From Gammaproteobacteria bacterium (GTDB lineage Bacteria; Pseudomonadota; Gammaproteobacteria; Pseudomonadales; Pseudohongiellaceae), in contig JAQWQD010000020.1 of the NCBI GenBank assembly GCA_029244985.1, positions 1 through 41,479 of the forward strand: 41,479 nt of DNA, in the 5' to 3' direction. The translations under genes and the position numbers were made by a program. Each line of letters begins with the position of its first letter. Within the stretch, counting starts at the first letter, position 1. Positions 8,615-17,962 of the stretch are shown piece after piece. A model generated the notes under the pieces. That model made no database searches, had not been told where the DNA came from, and saw only the letters and a list, made by a program, of their open reading frames with translations.

Positions 8615-9952
8615 ATGAGTTCTACTAAGAGTCGCCTTGGCATGATGATGTTTCTCCAATACGCAGTCTGGGGAATCTGGTTGCCAGTGTTGGCGACTTA
8701 TTTGCAATCTCCAATTACTGGAGGCGGCTTGGGATTTACCTCTGGTGAGGTTGGCTGGATTATTGGAGTCGCTGCTTCTGTTGGCGCCGTATTTGCGCCA
8801 TTCATTGCAGGGCAATTTGCCGATCGTTATTTCTCAACTGAAAAATTTCTTGCTGTTCTTCTGATTTGTGGTGGCCTAGTTAAGATCACTTTGTCATTTC
8901 AAACTAGTTTTACTGCTTGGCTAGTATTATCTGTAGTTTATAGCGTGCTCTACATGCCCACGCTTTCCCTAACCAATTCCATGGCATTCGCTCACTTAAA
9001 AAATCCCGACAGTGAGTGGCCGCGTATTCGTGTAATGGGCACAGTTGGTTGGATCGCTGCGAGCTGGCTATTTCCAATGATATGGTTACAAACGAACTTA
9101 GAATTTCAAATACTTCCACCGTTTTTTGTCGGCTCTGAAGTTCCAGATGCCACTGCAAGGCTCGCGGATACATTGAAAGTCTCGGGTGTCATCTCGATTC
9201 TTTATGCCGCTTATTGTCTTCTATTACCCAATACGCCACCCAAGAACGAAGCAGTTGAGAAGCTTGCCTTCAAAAAAGCATTTAGCTTATTAACTCAAAA
9301 ATCATTCGCTATATTGGTAGCAGCGAGCTTGCTTATCGCAGTTATTCATCAGATTTATTTTATGCAGACTGGCCCATTCTTTGAGAATCAACTTGGGTTG
9401 CTTGTTACCTATATAGCCCCTGCGATGACAGTCGGCCAATTCGCCGAAATTGGCATAATGGCATTTCTAGGTTTATTTCTAATACGGTTGGGTTTCCGTT
9501 GGACTATAGCTCTTGGTGCTTTTGCCTACTTTGCGCGATATGCGATTTGGGGATTAATTAGTTTGCAGGAGCCATCCGGCCCTTCAGTAGATGCCGCTGG
9601 ACAATTTGTATGGACCCTGCCATTAATGATTGGAGTTTTCAGTCAAGTGTTGCATGGGGTTTGCTACGCGTGCTTCTTTGCCTCGGCTTTTATGTACGTC
9701 GACCGCATAGCAGATGATGATATTCGAAACTCTGCACAAACGGTGTTTGGCATTATTATTTTAGGACTCGGCCCAATGCTGGCAGCACCATTTCTTGTTG
9801 TGCTCGGTAATGTTTTTGGTGAAGCGGGAATAGTGACTAACTTCGCGGGGATGTGGTTTACCTTGTCCATTGTTGCTCTAGTGGCAACCTTTTTGATTGT
9901 TGTTGCCTTTGAAGATGAAACTGTTGCAGAGGCAACGCCGCGAGTTGTATAG
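8615..9952 (+). CDS. MFS transporter, nucleoside:H+ symporter-like
   Basis: A 445-residue inner-membrane protein with about 12 hydrophobic segments. The beginning (GMMMFLQYAVWGIWLPVLATYL) and the loop GQFADRYFSTEKFLAVL match the NupG/XapB-like nucleoside-proton symporter branch of the major facilitator superfamily. Many environmental members sit next to sugar-metabolism genes and probably import other polar compounds, so nucleoside is only a family-level suggestion. A strong GAGGGAG ribosome binding site lies 7 bases before the ATG. The gene is followed by the desaturase with only 14 bases between stop and start, so the two are probably co-transcribed. Confidence 0.8.
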   Translation: MSSTKSRLGMMMFLQYAVWGIWLPVLATYLQSPITGGGLGFTSGEVGWIIGVAASVGAVFAPFIAGQFADRYFSTEKFLAVLLICGGLVKITLSFQTSFTAWLVLSVVYSVLYMPTLSLTNSMAFAHLKNPDSEWPRIRVMGTVGWIAASWLFPMIWLQTNLEFQILPPFFVGSEVPDATARLADTLKVSGVISILYAAYCLLLPNTPPKNEAVEKLAFKKAFSLLTQKSFAILVAASLLIAVIHQIYFMQTGPFFENQLGLLVTYIAPAMTVGQFAEIGIMAFLGLFLIRLGFRWTIALGAFAYFARYAIWGLISLQEPSGPSVDAAGQFVWTLPLMIGVFSQVLHGVCYACFFASAFMYVDRIADDDIRNSAQTVFGIIILGLGPMLAAPFLVVLGNVFGEAGIVTNFAGMWFTLSIVALVATFLIVVAFEDETVAEATPRVV

Positions 9953-9966
9953 AGGAGTTATTGAAT

Positions 9967-10872
9967 ATGCCTAATGTTCTCAGTGCAAGTGAGGTGACAG
10001 AACTAACCTGTAAAAGTGATTTGCGGGGTTTGTGGATATTAAGTTGCCAGCTAGGAATTACTGTGTCTTGTTTTGCTCTTGCAGGTTTGTGGCCTAATCC
10101 ACTAACGTTCATTATAGGGACAATTCTACTTGGTGGCAGGCAGATGGGTTTCTTCGTCCTTACTCATGAGGCAGGTCATCGGACTTTATTTAAAAGTAAT
10201 TGGCTGAACGTCCAGGTAAGTTCATGGATTACAGCACCTATGGATTTCATGAATGGCCGTGCTTATTCGCGAGAACATTTAGTCCATCATCGCTTAGTGG
10301 GTACGGATGATGATCCAGACCTAACTAACTACCGAGACTATCCTATAAGTCGTGCTCGGCTCTGGCGAAAGCTGAAGCGGGATATTACTGGTCAAACAGG
10401 TGGGCGTGATTTATATAGGAAACTTATTGGCTTTAGTAAATTGAGCTCCTTAGATAGCGAGGATAGGGCTGCGTTACTTAGAGGGCTAATTTGGCATCTC
10501 GCGTTGTTTGCTATTTTATCTGCTTTCGCTGTGCCTCATTTGTTCTTAATGTGGGTAGTGGCATTAATCTTTGTTTATCCAGCGATTGCTCGCCTTCGGC
10601 AGGTTTCAGAGCATGGGGCGGTTCCTGAACTTACTTCAAGTGACCCTAGATTAAATAGCCGCACTACGCTTGTTGGCCCTTTTGTACGCTTACTGTTCTG
10701 TCCCCATGGCGTTAGCTACCATATAGAACACCACTTAAATGCAGCAATACCAATATTTCGTTTGAACACAGCACACTTAATTTTGGCTGAAAGGGGTTAC
10801 TTTCAACAATCAGATCTTACTTATGGGTTTGCGAATACACTGAAACGGATGACTGAAGTTACTAGTGCCTAA
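9967..10872 (+). CDS. Membrane fatty acid desaturase family protein
   Basis: A 301-residue integral membrane di-iron enzyme predicted to introduce double bonds into acyl chains. All three histidine boxes are present: HEAGH at 67-71, HLVHH at 104-108 and HIEHH at 252-256. Hydrophobic segments lie around 25-60 and 165-200. I chose the ATG at 9967, which has AGGAG 9 bases upstream; the TTG at 9961 would be only 3 bases from it. The related alkane hydroxylase, ketolase and sterol-modifying enzymes share these boxes, so the acyl substrate is inferred. It ends 4 bases from the stop of the convergent peptidase gene. Confidence 0.82.
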   Translation: MPNVLSASEVTELTCKSDLRGLWILSCQLGITVSCFALAGLWPNPLTFIIGTILLGGRQMGFFVLTHEAGHRTLFKSNWLNVQVSSWITAPMDFMNGRAYSREHLVHHRLVGTDDDPDLTNYRDYPISRARLWRKLKRDITGQTGGRDLYRKLIGFSKLSSLDSEDRAALLRGLIWHLALFAILSAFAVPHLFLMWVVALIFVYPAIARLRQVSEHGAVPELTSSDPRLNSRTTLVGPFVRLLFCPHGVSYHIEHHLNAAIPIFRLNTAHLILAERGYFQQSDLTYGFANTLKRMTEVTSA

Positions 10873-10876
10873 TAAC

Positions 10877-12223
10877 TTATTCAGATTGGATTAGAATCAA
10901 TTCTTGCTGTCTTCCGTCGATGTAGAAAGTCGTCTCTCCATCGAAATATGCATCTTCTTCTAACATGAAACGCACATCCTGTCCGCCCCATTCGGGAATA
11001 CTAACTGTGGAATTTAATTCGATAGAATGTGCGGTATTCTCGTACAATGGATAGTCGCCTCTACCAGCTGTATCTCCCTGATTGTCCCACATCCCAATAG
11101 TTGGGCCGGCGCCATGACCATGGTAACCAATCGGGTGTGTGTAGATAGACGGACGAATATCTTCATCTATTGCCTGCTCTCTGGCAGCGCGAAGGATTTC
11201 ATTTCCTGTTCGTTTCAAGACAAAACTTTCGGTCAATATGTCTTGTAACTTGTTGCTTGTTGCAAGCCCGGCTCGAATGCCAGCGGGTGCATCAGATTCC
11301 CCTTGCTTTAACACATACGCGTGCTGCTGAGTATCAGTATTCAGCCTAAGATAGGTGATTCCAAAATCCACATGAAGAAGGTCTCCCGGTAAAATAACAC
11401 CTTCCGTTTCTGTGTCTGTAAAGAGGTCCAGGAATTTCTCTATATTTTTTTGATCTCTTTGAATACTAACCGAAGGGTGGAACCAAGTTACCAGGCGCAA
11501 TTCTCTAACTCTGTCGCGATACCACCACATTACGTCTTCAGTTGTTGTTCTGCCGGGTGTAATGACTGCATTGGAAAACCCTTCTTTAATGATGTCGTGG
11601 GCGATCTTCACTATAGAAGGATACAATTCCATTTCTTCTTCAGTTCTTGCTTCCAACCATGCGATCGCCAATCTTTCTGCCGAGACAACTCGGGATTCTT
11701 GTTCATTGCTAAGTGCTCCGATCAACCCTTGGTATTCACCATGGGTTAATCCATCAGCCAGCGCAAAATTACTGGAAACATTTATGCCAATGCTCTTTGG
11801 ATTTTTCTCAGCAATAAGGTCCGAAACAGCCTGCCATTGATCAGGCTGTTCTTCAGGATTCCACCGAGCTTGGAAAAAATCACCTACGGCATAGCGAGAG
11901 ACAGCATAGCCTTTTACGCCAGCCGATCCTTCATCTGAAAAAACTAGAATGGTTCTTCGGCGAGCCGCATGGGAATCGCCCGGCAACATTGTCATGACTA
12001 CAGGATCTTCATTGTACTCACGTGCAACTAAAATCCACATATCAATACCCTCTCTTCGCATAAGTTTTACAGGCAAAGAGTCGAAGCGGATAGCTAGTAA
12101 TCGATCGATCGTTTCGGCGCGTTCCTTCATAGATAGGATGGAATCGCCAGTCGCAGCATGCACTCCGCCACTGAACAAAAAGCAACTTAGTACGGGCAAC
12201 ATTGTTTTAAGTATTTGATTCAT
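10877..12223 (-). CDS. Secreted M24-family (Xaa-Pro aminopeptidase-like) metallopeptidase
   Basis: A 448-residue protein with a Sec signal ending …SGGVHA and the pita-bread fold of family M24. The five expected metal ligands can be placed: Asp286 (HVDFG), Asp297 (NTDTQ), a His in the 363-370 segment (HPIGYHGHGAG), Glu402 (SIELN) and Glu422/423. It also has the N-terminal creatinase-like domain (about 30-200). It should cleave N-terminal residues from peptides, perhaps before proline, in the periplasm. The metal sites look complete, so catalysis is plausible. The ATG has only a weak GAGA upstream. It is convergent with the desaturase, and the next minus-strand gene lies 76 bases upstream. Confidence 0.82.
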   Translation of the reverse strand: MNQILKTMLPVLSCFLFSGGVHAATGDSILSMKERAETIDRLLAIRFDSLPVKLMRREGIDMWILVAREYNEDPVVMTMLPGDSHAARRRTILVFSDEGSAGVKGYAVSRYAVGDFFQARWNPEEQPDQWQAVSDLIAEKNPKSIGINVSSNFALADGLTHGEYQGLIGALSNEQESRVVSAERLAIAWLEARTEEEMELYPSIVKIAHDIIKEGFSNAVITPGRTTTEDVMWWYRDRVRELRLVTWFHPSVSIQRDQKNIEKFLDLFTDTETEGVILPGDLLHVDFGITYLRLNTDTQQHAYVLKQGESDAPAGIRAGLATSNKLQDILTESFVLKRTGNEILRAAREQAIDEDIRPSIYTHPIGYHGHGAGPTIGMWDNQGDTAGRGDYPLYENTAHSIELNSTVSIPEWGGQDVRFMLEEDAYFDGETTFYIDGRQQELILIQSE

Positions 12224-12299
12224 TGTGCGTCTCAGTTTTTAGAACAATAAAAGTGCCATCTCAATTTTGTTTGCCAGAGAGGGTAGGCAGAATGCAGTC

Positions 12300-13313
12300 C
12301 TATCGATTTAGCGCATCCATTTCAATTCTTCTCGCTCCCGCAAGTATGTCGATTACTGCGCGGTTGCCTTCATGGCAGGCAGATTCATAAAGCTGGTGTT
12401 CTGGCACCATACGATTAAATGGCAACTCAGCTACGACAGGTGCAGTATAAGTTTCTGGATCGACAATTCGATAGGTGTAAAGTAATTCGTTCTCAGAGAT
12501 TGCTGTTATTCGTTCGGTAACTTCGAAAACCTCTGAAGAGGCTATCTGGCTGACAGTGTGTTCAGGCCGAAAACTATTAGTGTGTATGACTAATGTTTCA
12601 TCTTCCCAATGTCCAATGGAGTCACCCATCCATTTTGGTATGAGTTTTTCCGGGTGAGACTTGCCTAACCGGATAATTCGAACTTGTATCGCTTCTTCAC
12701 TCAAAATGACTACGTATTCTTGATTTTGCACTATTTGAATATGAGTGCCGTCAGAATTTGTCATAGTCGGTAAGGGCGGTCCCAGGTGAAGGCAGCGCTC
12801 GCCAGGGGGTCGCGACTCGGGGCCATCGAAATTATTATTCATTAATTCAAAATAGCGCGTGCGAAACTCGACACTTTCATCTCTTAACGGGAAACGTCCA
12901 TTTTCAGGTTCGATAATAAGTGAAGTTCGGAGTTCGCCATTAATGCGAGCGACGTCTACTGGGGAATCGGGCAAAAAATTGGTGTCCGTTCGAAACTCTA
13001 TATCACCGCCGGCTGGAGGTGGCCCTCGATTGGGGTCCACCGGAGCTTCTCGAGCTATGCGTCGTTCAATAGCTCGACTTCTGAAATCCGCGGCTTCAAC
13101 TTCTGTATAGGCTCGCTTGTTGCCGAGTGCGATGGGCCTTTCTACAGGTGTAGCGAAGCGCTTTTCCCAGAGTCCTTGTAGATCGGGTACGCCATATTCG
13201 GTACGTGGGGTCCGGTAATTCATTGATTCCTGTGCGAGAGAAAGCAGCGGTAAGAAAATTATCGCTAATCCCGCGAGTAAAGCGTTGCTCATCTTGGAAT
13301 TGTGATTAAGCAT
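12300..13313 (-). CDS. Secreted conserved protein, paralogue of the protein at 20689-21690
   Basis: A protein of about 337 residues with a signal (MSNALLAGLAIIFLPLLSLAQ). I do not recognise a named family. It shares a distinct series of motifs with the protein at 20689-21690: PDLQGLWEK near the N-terminus, a GERC segment, QNQEYVVILSE, IGHWEDETLVIHTNSF, and a C-terminal YESACHEGNRA with a Cys-His-Glu-Gly core. The conserved CHEGN and GERC cysteines could form a disulfide. A TTG start at 13340 is possible, but the ATG at 13313 or the one at 13292 gives a cleaner signal peptide; none has a strong ribosome binding site. It lies between two minus-strand enzyme genes that give no clear hint of its role. 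Confidence 0.7.
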   Translation of the reverse strand: MLNHNSKMSNALLAGLAIIFLPLLSLAQESMNYRTPRTEYGVPDLQGLWEKRFATPVERPIALGNKRAYTEVEAADFRSRAIERRIAREAPVDPNRGPPPAGGDIEFRTDTNFLPDSPVDVARINGELRTSLIIEPENGRFPLRDESVEFRTRYFELMNNNFDGPESRPPGERCLHLGPPLPTMTNSDGTHIQIVQNQEYVVILSEEAIQVRIIRLGKSHPEKLIPKWMGDSIGHWEDETLVIHTNSFRPEHTVSQIASSEVFEVTERITAISENELLYTYRIVDPETYTAPVVAELPFNRMVPEHQLYESACHEGNRAVIDILAGARRIEMDALNR

Positions 13314-13386
13314 TGTCGCCACTGGTAATCCGGTAACCAAAAATGAAAATAAAATTGCTAATGATCAACACTCTTTCTTAATCTTC

Positions 13387-14523
13387 TTATTTATGCGGGA
13401 GAACTAGATACTTTTCCCCTGTCGCCTGTTTCGCGTAGCTTTTGAGTATCTCAGGGTCAAGCATTTCTTCAAACGATATTTCTTGCGTATATTTACTAGC
13501 GAATGTGGTTGTGATTTCTCTAGCTACTCGCTCTCTCATCTTTTGAAACCTTTCCATACCGATTCTTCCGATCATTGGCGTTAAAAGCCAGCCGCCAAGT
13601 CCCCAATTCAAACCATAGGATCTATTTAAAATTGTTGGTGATTGATCTAGGCCACCGTAGATATATACCTGCTTGTAAGTGTCTGAGCCATATCGACTGT
13701 ATTCCTTAGCTTTTTTATTTGCTGCTATTTCCATCGCAGAGAGTAATTGCCCGGGAAGTTTTCCCTCATTTCCACCACCCGTAGCATCAAAGCCTAAAGT
13801 AGCACCAGTCGTTACTAGGGCTGCAACCAAGTCCTTCATAAAATCGGGGCTGCTCGTGTCACATACGTACTCTGCTCCCAGTTCTTTTAGAAACTCCACC
13901 TGCTCGGGCTTTCTAACAATGTTAATAAGAGGAACTGAGTCAGCTTTGCAGATCTTAATCAGCATTTGTCCAAGGTTTGAGGCAGCAGCTGTGTTGACTA
14001 AGGCGCTATGATTTTCCATTTCCATAGTTTCAATGAAAGCTAGCGCCGTTAAGGGATTCACAAATGAAGAAGCGGCTTCCGCAGAGGTCGTATTGTCATC
14101 CATGATCAGGCAACTGTTCGCTGGAACACATCTATATTGAGAATACATTGCGCCACCTGCTAAACCGACTGTCTTACCTACAAGCTCTTTGGCATTAGCT
14201 CCAGCATCTTCAATCACGCCACCTCCTTCATTCCCAACCTGCATAGATTGGCCGATTCTTGGCTTCATTGAGCCCATTAGAGCTGGATGTATCTTTAGTT
14301 TTGCTACCGTCGCATCACCAGTACCTGAAATTTTTATAGTATCCAGGTCCGCCGCAAAACTTATCAAAAGGCCAAGATCTGACGGATTAATCGGTGATGC
14401 CTCTACCCTAATTAAAACTTCATTTTCTGAAGGAATGGGCTTTGGAACGCTGGCAATGGAGATTTCTATATCCCCATCAGTGGTAAGAGTTGACCTTATT
14501 TCTCTTGAAGTCTGTTCTTGCAT
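13387..14523 (-). CDS. Zinc-free MDR-family oxidoreductase (quinone oxidoreductase-like)
   Basis: A 378-residue cytoplasmic enzyme of the medium-chain dehydrogenase/reductase superfamily. The N-terminal GroES-like domain shows EVLIRVEASPINPSDLG and GNEGGGVIEDAG. The zinc-ligand cysteines of alcohol dehydrogenases are absent, pointing to the quinone/enoyl reductase branch using NADPH. The nucleotide-binding loop reads TAAASNLGQMLIKI rather than the usual AxxGxxG, a variant seen in some MDR members. About 60 residues between GDATVAKLKI and GQSMQVG are longer than in QOR-type enzymes. AAGGA lies 7 bases before the ATG. The substrate, an activated C=C bond, is inferred from the family. Confidence 0.78.
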   Translation of the reverse strand: MQEQTSREIRSTLTTDGDIEISIASVPKPIPSENEVLIRVEASPINPSDLGLLISFAADLDTIKISGTGDATVAKLKIHPALMGSMKPRIGQSMQVGNEGGGVIEDAGANAKELVGKTVGLAGGAMYSQYRCVPANSCLIMDDNTTSAEAASSFVNPLTALAFIETMEMENHSALVNTAAASNLGQMLIKICKADSVPLINIVRKPEQVEFLKELGAEYVCDTSSPDFMKDLVAALVTTGATLGFDATGGGNEGKLPGQLLSAMEIAANKKAKEYSRYGSDTYKQVYIYGGLDQSPTILNRSYGLNWGLGGWLLTPMIGRIGMERFQKMRERVAREITTTFASKYTQEISFEEMLDPEILKSYAKQATGEKYLVLPHK

Positions 14524-14589
14524 GCTTATTTCCTTTTAATTTAATACTGGATTACTGATTTTGGGACAATTACCGCTTTATCAAAAAGT

Positions 14590-15939
14590 TCATTCATAGC
14601 GTTTATTTTTTGCTTGTTGGTTTAATTGGCGAAAGTTGTCCATTTTTTCTTTAATGCGAATTTCTAAACCGCTTTGTTTAGGGTTATAGAATTGGTCTTT
14701 CTGAATTTCTTCCGGTAGATATTTTTCGCCAGCAGCAAACGCGTCATTTTCATCGTGAGCATAACGATATTCTTCCCCGTAACCCAATTCCTTGTTTAGA
14801 TTGGTTGTTGCGTTACGTAGATGAAGCGGCACTTCCAAACTGCCCTGGGCGGCAATCGTTTTACGAGCCGACCCGAAGGCCGTGTACATCGCATTACTCT
14901 TTGGTGCAACAGCGAGATACACCGCGGCCTGAGCCAAGGCCAAATCTCCCTCAGGGCTGCCCAGTCTTGTGTATGCATCCCAACTATTCAGGGTGACCTG
15001 CAAAGCCCGTGGATCAGCAAGCCCTATATCTTCTGTAGCCATTCGAGTAAGGCGCCTAGCGATATAGATTGGATCGCAGCCACCATCTAGCATCCTGGTG
15101 AGCCAGTATAGAGTGCCATCAGGCGATGAGCCTCTTACTGATTTATGCAGCGCAGAAATCTGTTCATAAAAACTGTCTCCACCTTTGTCGAAGCGTCGAT
15201 AGGACTCTTCAATGACTTGTGAGATATGTTCATCATTAATTTGACATTTTCCGTTAATCGGTTCTGCCATATCGCTCAACACTTCAAGGTAGTTTAAGGT
15301 GCGACGTGCATCGCCATCACCAGTTTTTGCAAGGGTCGATTTCTGGTCATCAGTTAGTTTTAGCTTAAGTTTGCCCAAACCTCTACTTTCATCAGTTAAA
15401 GCATTGTCGATTACGGCTATAAGGTCTACTTTTGTTAGTGCTTTTAATAAGTAGACGCGTGCCCGTGATAAGAGCGCATTATTCAATTCGAAAGAAGGGT
15501 TTTCCGTAGTTGCGCCAATAAATAATATCGTGCCATCTTCAATGTGAGGAAGAAAAGCATCTTGTTGCGCCTTGTTGAATCGGTGCACCTCGTCGACAAA
15601 AAGAATCGTTTTGCGCGCACTATTTAACTGCTGAAATTTGGCTTGTTCGATGGTGGAACGAATTTCTTTTACACCTGCTAATACTGCAGATATTGATTCA
15701 AAATGACACTCACATGCATTGGCAATAATTTTTGCCAGGGTTGTTTTCCCGACCCCTGGCGGCCCCCAAAGAATCATCGAGTGGGGTTGTTGATGCTCGA
15801 TCGCTTCAAAAATTGATCTACCTGGACTTAGTAGATGGGGCTGCCCAATAAACTCCTTAACCGAAGTGGGGCGCAATCTAGCGGCTAGAGGCCGATAGAC
15901 AGTGCTTTCAAGTTCTTCAGATAGTAGCAAGGAGTCCAT
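14590..15939 (-). CDS. rarA: Replication-associated recombination protein RarA (MgsA)
   Basis: A 449-residue AAA+ ATPase of the RarA/WRNIP1 clamp-loader-like family that acts at stalled replication forks. Walker A is GPPGVGKT at 59-66, Walker B ILFVDEVHR at 112-120, sensor 1 GATTEN at 142-147, and the arginine-finger SRARVY follows. The C-terminal half contains the family blocks DGTLYWLTRMLDGGCDP and LADPRALQV, then PLHLRNA and YAHDENDAFA. Length is normal. It is the clearest housekeeping gene in the window. The neighbouring MaoC gene is divergent, 98 bases away. Confidence 0.95.
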   Translation of the reverse strand: MDSLLLSEELESTVYRPLAARLRPTSVKEFIGQPHLLSPGRSIFEAIEHQQPHSMILWGPPGVGKTTLAKIIANACECHFESISAVLAGVKEIRSTIEQAKFQQLNSARKTILFVDEVHRFNKAQQDAFLPHIEDGTILFIGATTENPSFELNNALLSRARVYLLKALTKVDLIAVIDNALTDESRGLGKLKLKLTDDQKSTLAKTGDGDARRTLNYLEVLSDMAEPINGKCQINDEHISQVIEESYRRFDKGGDSFYEQISALHKSVRGSSPDGTLYWLTRMLDGGCDPIYIARRLTRMATEDIGLADPRALQVTLNSWDAYTRLGSPEGDLALAQAAVYLAVAPKSNAMYTAFGSARKTIAAQGSLEVPLHLRNATTNLNKELGYGEEYRYAHDENDAFAAGEKYLPEEIQKDQFYNPKQSGLEIRIKEKMDNFRQLNQQAKNKRYE

Positions 15940-16037
15940 AAGATGATTATAAGTGGAAGCGCAAAAACCCTACAGCCTTTATACTCTACCCCCGGCAATA
16001 TTCCGAGCACAGCAGAGACAGCAGGAGTCCCTATAGA

Positions 16038-16493
16038 ATGGCCAGTCCGATGTTTTTTGAAGATTTTGAGGTTGGTACAACCGAGGAGTTTGGTGAGTAT
16101 TTGGTAACTGAAGAAGAGATTCTTGAGTTTGCTTCGAAATATGATCCTCAAGCATTTCATCTTTCTGATGAGGCTGCAAAGGCTACTCTTTTTGGAGGGC
16201 TTTGTGCTTCCGGTTGGCATACCTGTGCTATTGCGATGCGGATGCTTGTGGATAATATGCCGGAAAGCAACAACTCGCTTGGCTCGCCAGGGATTGACGA
16301 GCTGCGCTGGACTAAGCCGGTGTTTCCGGGTGACACCCTGCGTGTTAAGACTACTGTTCTTAGCAAGACGAATTCCCGTTCGCGTCCAGATGTAGGTAGT
16401 TTACAAATGCAAAATGAAGTGTTTAATCAGAAAAATGAATTGGTGATGAGTAACAAGCCCATTGTTATATATAGAAAAAGAGACATTGGTTAG
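16038..16493 (+). CDS. MaoC-family hotdog dehydratase
   Basis: A 151-residue single hotdog-domain protein. The hydratase signature is present: a YDPQAFH segment at about 35-41 (the Asp/His catalytic pair of R-specific enoyl-CoA hydratases), then FGGLCASGWHT. The second block PVFPGDTLRVKTTVLSKTNSRSRPDVG is typical of MaoC proteins. It should hydrate enoyl-CoA thioesters or perform a related dehydration in the cytoplasm. The start ATG at 16038 gives the usual length (ASPMFFEDFEVG). It is divergent from rarA and convergent with the serine hydrolase, with an inverted repeat between their ends. Confidence 0.85.
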   Translation: MASPMFFEDFEVGTTEEFGEYLVTEEEILEFASKYDPQAFHLSDEAAKATLFGGLCASGWHTCAIAMRMLVDNMPESNNSLGSPGIDELRWTKPVFPGDTLRVKTTVLSKTNSRSRPDVGSLQMQNEVFNQKNELVMSNKPIVIYRKRDIG

Positions 16494-16539
16494 ATGTTCG
16501 AATGTGTTAGTTCTTCGCTCACTAATCTGCAATATCAAT

Positions 16540-16571
16540 CCTGCTCCAGGGCATTTTAGCGATGGAGCAGG
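16540..16571. terminator. Inverted repeat between convergent genes, possible bidirectional terminator
   Basis: CCTGCTCC at 16540-16547 and GGAGCAGG at 16564-16571 form a perfect 8-bp stem with a 16-base loop. The element sits between the stop of the MaoC gene and the stop of the convergent serine hydrolase gene. No uninterrupted T-tract follows on either strand, so intrinsic termination is only inferred from the location. Confidence 0.4.
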
Positions 16572-16616
16572 CAAAAGGTAGGAAAGACACCTGGCCCTTA
16601 AAATAGCTTAAGCAGT

Positions 16617-17903
16617 TTACTCAACTATCGCCTGTTGAACAGCATTTTCAAAGTCATACTGGGTTCGACTATGCGGTTGTTGCAGGAACAATACGGCAGT
16701 TAGTTCCTCCTCTGGGTCTGTCCATGACCGAGTGCCAAATGCACCTCCCCAACCAAATGCTCCCCCACTGCGGCGGGCATTGGAGGTAATTGGATCAACC
16801 GTTACTCCGACGGTATACCCGAACCCCATTCCTTCCTGGTTGCGCGAGAACCCCCGATAAAGATCACCAATTTGATTACTACCCATCATTCTGACAGAGC
16901 GAGGGCTTAGCAATCGATTGCCAAATAATTCACCACCATTTACCAACATTTGTTCAAACTTTAGATAATCCTCGGCGGTACTAGACAAACCTCCAGATGC
17001 CGAAAAATAACTTGTTGGCGGCCGGTCTAGAAATCGAGACATATCCCTATCGGTAATTATCACACGGCGGTTTTGGTATTCAGACGGCACGTTGAAGTAA
17101 GTATTGCTCATGTCGAGGGGATCGAAAATCCGTTCTTGCAAAAACTCTTCGAATGTTTGTCCCGAGACGACTTCTACAATACGTGCAACGACGTCTAAGC
17201 CGACTCCAGGGCTATAAGCCCAGCGAGACCCAGGCTGAAAGTCTAGAGCATAAGAGGCATATCGTGGCATTTCACTTTCAAGTGTGGCATCAGGATCGCG
17301 TTGTGAAAATCCTTGGATTGCGCTCCCTAATCCCCCGCTCGCTAAGCCCGAGGTATGAGTTAGTAGATCGTGGATCGTAATGTCTCGGTGGGCAGGAACT
17401 AGACGATGTTCAGGAATATTTTGGCGATCGACATTGTAAGGGCTTATGTTTTCATTCACAGATTCCTTTAATACAGCAACCTGCATGTCAGAAAATTCTG
17501 GAATATACATCGACACAGGATCTTCGGGGCGAATGAGCCCTTCTTCCACCATCATCATCGCAGCCACTCCTAAAACCGGCTTTGTGGAACTCATCATGAT
17601 AAAAATTGCTTCGGGATCCATCGCTCGATTGTTATCTACATCCATTAAGCCATGGGTTTCGAAGTGCACTAATTTTCCATAACGTGCAACCACCGTAATA
17701 GCGCCTTGAACGTCACCGGCATCGATATGACGCTGCATAACTGTATTTATCTGTTCTAGTCGATCAGATGACATTCCAACTTCTTCTGGAGCAGCGCGAG
17801 GAATGTCCGCAGCAACTGCGAGATTCACTACCGCGATACTTAACAAGGAAAGCACTGCAACCATAGATGATTTAGTAAATATTTTTAAAGAGAAGATGAT
17901 CAT
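16617..17903 (-). CDS. Secreted serine hydrolase, beta-lactamase class C/EstB fold
   Basis: A 428-residue protein with a Sec signal (MVAVLSLLSIAVVNLAVAADI). The nucleophile motif is S105-S-T-K108 (SxxK), followed by the family block ITIHDLLTHTSGL. The second motif reads Y220-S-P where the typical form is YxN, and the third is the glycine-rich GGAFGWGGAFGT. This pattern fits esterases and D-amino-acid or peptide hydrolases of the class C fold more than true beta-lactamases. It should act in the periplasm. The natural substrate cannot be read. It is downstream of the APC permease on the same strand, with 59 bases between. Confidence 0.82.
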   Translation of the reverse strand: MIIFSLKIFTKSSMVAVLSLLSIAVVNLAVAADIPRAAPEEVGMSSDRLEQINTVMQRHIDAGDVQGAITVVARYGKLVHFETHGLMDVDNNRAMDPEAIFIMMSSTKPVLGVAAMMMVEEGLIRPEDPVSMYIPEFSDMQVAVLKESVNENISPYNVDRQNIPEHRLVPAHRDITIHDLLTHTSGLASGGLGSAIQGFSQRDPDATLESEMPRYASYALDFQPGSRWAYSPGVGLDVVARIVEVVSGQTFEEFLQERIFDPLDMSNTYFNVPSEYQNRRVIITDRDMSRFLDRPPTSYFSASGGLSSTAEDYLKFEQMLVNGGELFGNRLLSPRSVRMMGSNQIGDLYRGFSRNQEGMGFGYTVGVTVDPITSNARRSGGAFGWGGAFGTRSWTDPEEELTAVLFLQQPHSRTQYDFENAVQQAIVE

Positions 17904-17962
17904 TCTAAGCTCGCTGTTTTAGTTAGTAGTGACCCATAGCCATTATCTGGGAAGTGGGGGAG

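Noticed and set aside
16617..17903. Class C beta-lactamase
   Set aside because: SxxK is present, but the second motif is YSP rather than YxN and no clear KTG is seen; an esterase/peptidase is more likely.
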